This document shows, piece after piece, positions 20,434 through 21,390 of a stretch of DNA of 21,390 bases. Numbering within the stretch: the first letter of the stretch is position 1; the number at the start of each line of letters is the position of its first letter. A model generated the notes under the pieces. That model did not search any database. It worked only from the letters and a program-made list of their open reading frames with translations, and had not been told where the DNA came from. The stretch is from the IMG/VR virus record IMGVR_UViG_3300025628_000014, positions 1 through 21,390 of that record, one strand, 5' to 3'. The position numbers and the translations under genes were made by a program. Source of the DNA: a virus.

Positions 20434-20435
20434 TT

Positions 20436-21390
20436 ATGCCAGATAATGAACCCACAAATGTAAATGACCTTACTGATGTTATTAGAGGTATTAATAAAGC
20501 CTACGGTACTAAGGAAGAAGCAGGTATTACATATCTTGATGGTGAACACTATAAACCAAAAGAAATAATACCTACAGGACTTATATCCTTAGATTTAGCA
20601 GTAGGTAATGGAGGATTAGCAACTGGAAGTATAATGGAAATATATGGACCAGAATCTAGTGGTAAAACTACTATGGCATTATTTATACTTGCTGAGGCTC
20701 AGAAGCTTGGACATAACGTAGCTTTTATAGATATGGAACATGCTTTAGATAAAGACTTAGCTAAAGCTTATGGTATAGATGTTAAGAAAGTATTGTTTAA
20801 ACAACCTGATTGTGGAGAAGAAGCATTAGGTATCGTAGAAATGCTTGTAGAATCAGGTAAAGTAAAAGCAATAGTGGTTGATAGCGTAGATTCATTAGTA
20901 CCTAGATCAGTATTAGAAGGAGACTTTCAAGATAGTAATATGGGTAAACAAGCTAAGATGATGAGCCAAGCTATGCGTAAGTTATCACCTGCTGTAGAAA
21001 AGAATGGTGTATTACTTATATTCATTAACCAAATAAGAATGAAGATAGGTGTAATGTTTGGATCACCAGAAACTACTAGTGGTGGTAATGCTTTAAAGTT
21101 CTACTCTAAATATAGATTAGATGTTCGTAGTAGAGATAAGATTAAAGAAGGTGACTTAATAGTAGGTGCTAAGATTAATGTCAAGGTTAAGAAGAATAAG
21201 AAAGCCCCACCCTTTAGAGAAGCAATGTTTACTCTAATATATGGTAAAGGTTTTGATAAATACCAAGAACTAGCAGATACAGCTAAAGCATTAGGATTAG
21301 TAACTATGAGTGGTGCTTGGGTATTTATGGGAGAAGAAAAGATAGGTCAAGGTATTAAGTCATTGGTAGCTAAGTGTAAAGAAGATAAAG
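20436..21390 (+). CDS. recA: RecA recombinase, 3' end cut by window edge
   Basis: The ATG, behind ACGAGGGATAATT, opens 318 codons to the right edge. Walker A is GPESSGKTT (residues 71-79), the catalytic Glu is in IDMEHALD (Glu101), Walker B is AIVVDSVDSL (about 145-154), and the L2-flanking NQIRMKIG with MFGSPETTSGG is of bacterial RecA type, not UvsX. The C-terminal part (AKINVKVKKNKKAPPFREA) keeps the RecA core end. It catalyses strand exchange on ssDNA and would work with the nuclease and ssDNA-binding protein as a phage recombination set. Confidence 0.92.
   Translation, partial: MPDNEPTNVNDLTDVIRGINKAYGTKEEAGITYLDGEHYKPKEIIPTGLISLDLAVGNGGLATGSIMEIYGPESSGKTTMALFILAEAQKLGHNVAFIDMEHALDKDLAKAYGIDVKKVLFKQPDCGEEALGIVEMLVESGKVKAIVVDSVDSLVPRSVLEGDFQDSNMGKQAKMMSQAMRKLSPAVEKNGVLLIFINQIRMKIGVMFGSPETTSGGNALKFYSKYRLDVRSRDKIKEGDLIVGAKINVKVKKNKKAPPFREAMFTLIYGKGFDKYQELADTAKALGLVTMSGAWVFMGEEKIGQGIKSLVAKCKEDK

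Overview
The window reads as part of the genome of an undescribed, AT-rich tailed bacteriophage (Caudoviricetes). It carries a packaging and head module (small terminase, two-part large terminase, portal, scaffold, N4-gp56-type major capsid protein) and a replication and recombination module (PD-(D/E)XK nuclease, gp32-like ssDNA-binding domain, family A DNA polymerase, RecA). There are no rRNA, tRNA, integrase or repressor genes, and nothing host-derived that I can recognise. The host cannot be named from sequence. The promoters are close to bacterial sigma-70 consensus with extended -10 elements.

Layout. Everything left of about 12.0 kb is transcribed leftward and everything right of about 12.29 kb rightward, from a divergent control region (11,990-12,290). 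The far left (1-7,919, minus strand) is the late module. In order of transcription it holds terS, a small ORF, terL ATPase part, terL nuclease part, portal, a small helical protein, scaffold, major capsid protein, a 138-aa structural-region protein, and a large structural protein that runs off the left edge. A 650-bp TA-rich, gene-free stretch (7,920-8,575) separates it from a leftward block of mostly tiny accessory genes (8,576-11,989). That block also encodes a sigma-70-type sigma factor, a SprT-like zinc protease and an ADP-ribosyltransferase-like protein.

The rightward arm (12,291-21,390) is a tightly overlapped replication and nucleotide-metabolism operon. It contains a nuclease/ssDNA-binding fusion, a metallophosphoesterase, a winged-helix protein, an HNH-type protein, a HAD-like hydrolase, a MazG/Nmad1-like protein, an HExxH protein, a second sigma-like protein, DNA polymerase I, several small conserved phage proteins and RecA (cut by the right edge).

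How it fits together. The host enzyme, alone or with the phage sigma-like proteins, would read at least six TTGACA-type promoters. Five have exactly 18-bp spacers, and all six have a TGn extension before the -10. The most striking points are: (i) a complete promoter and Shine-Dalgarno site inside the nuclease/ssDNA-binding fusion ORF, placed to express the ssDNA-binding domain alone; (ii) a diverged second copy of the extreme 3' end of polA just downstream of the intact polA, a recombination scar; (iii) a terS start codon only about 2 nt from the predicted transcription start, implying leaderless translation; and (iv) a large terminase split cleanly between its ATPase and nuclease domains.
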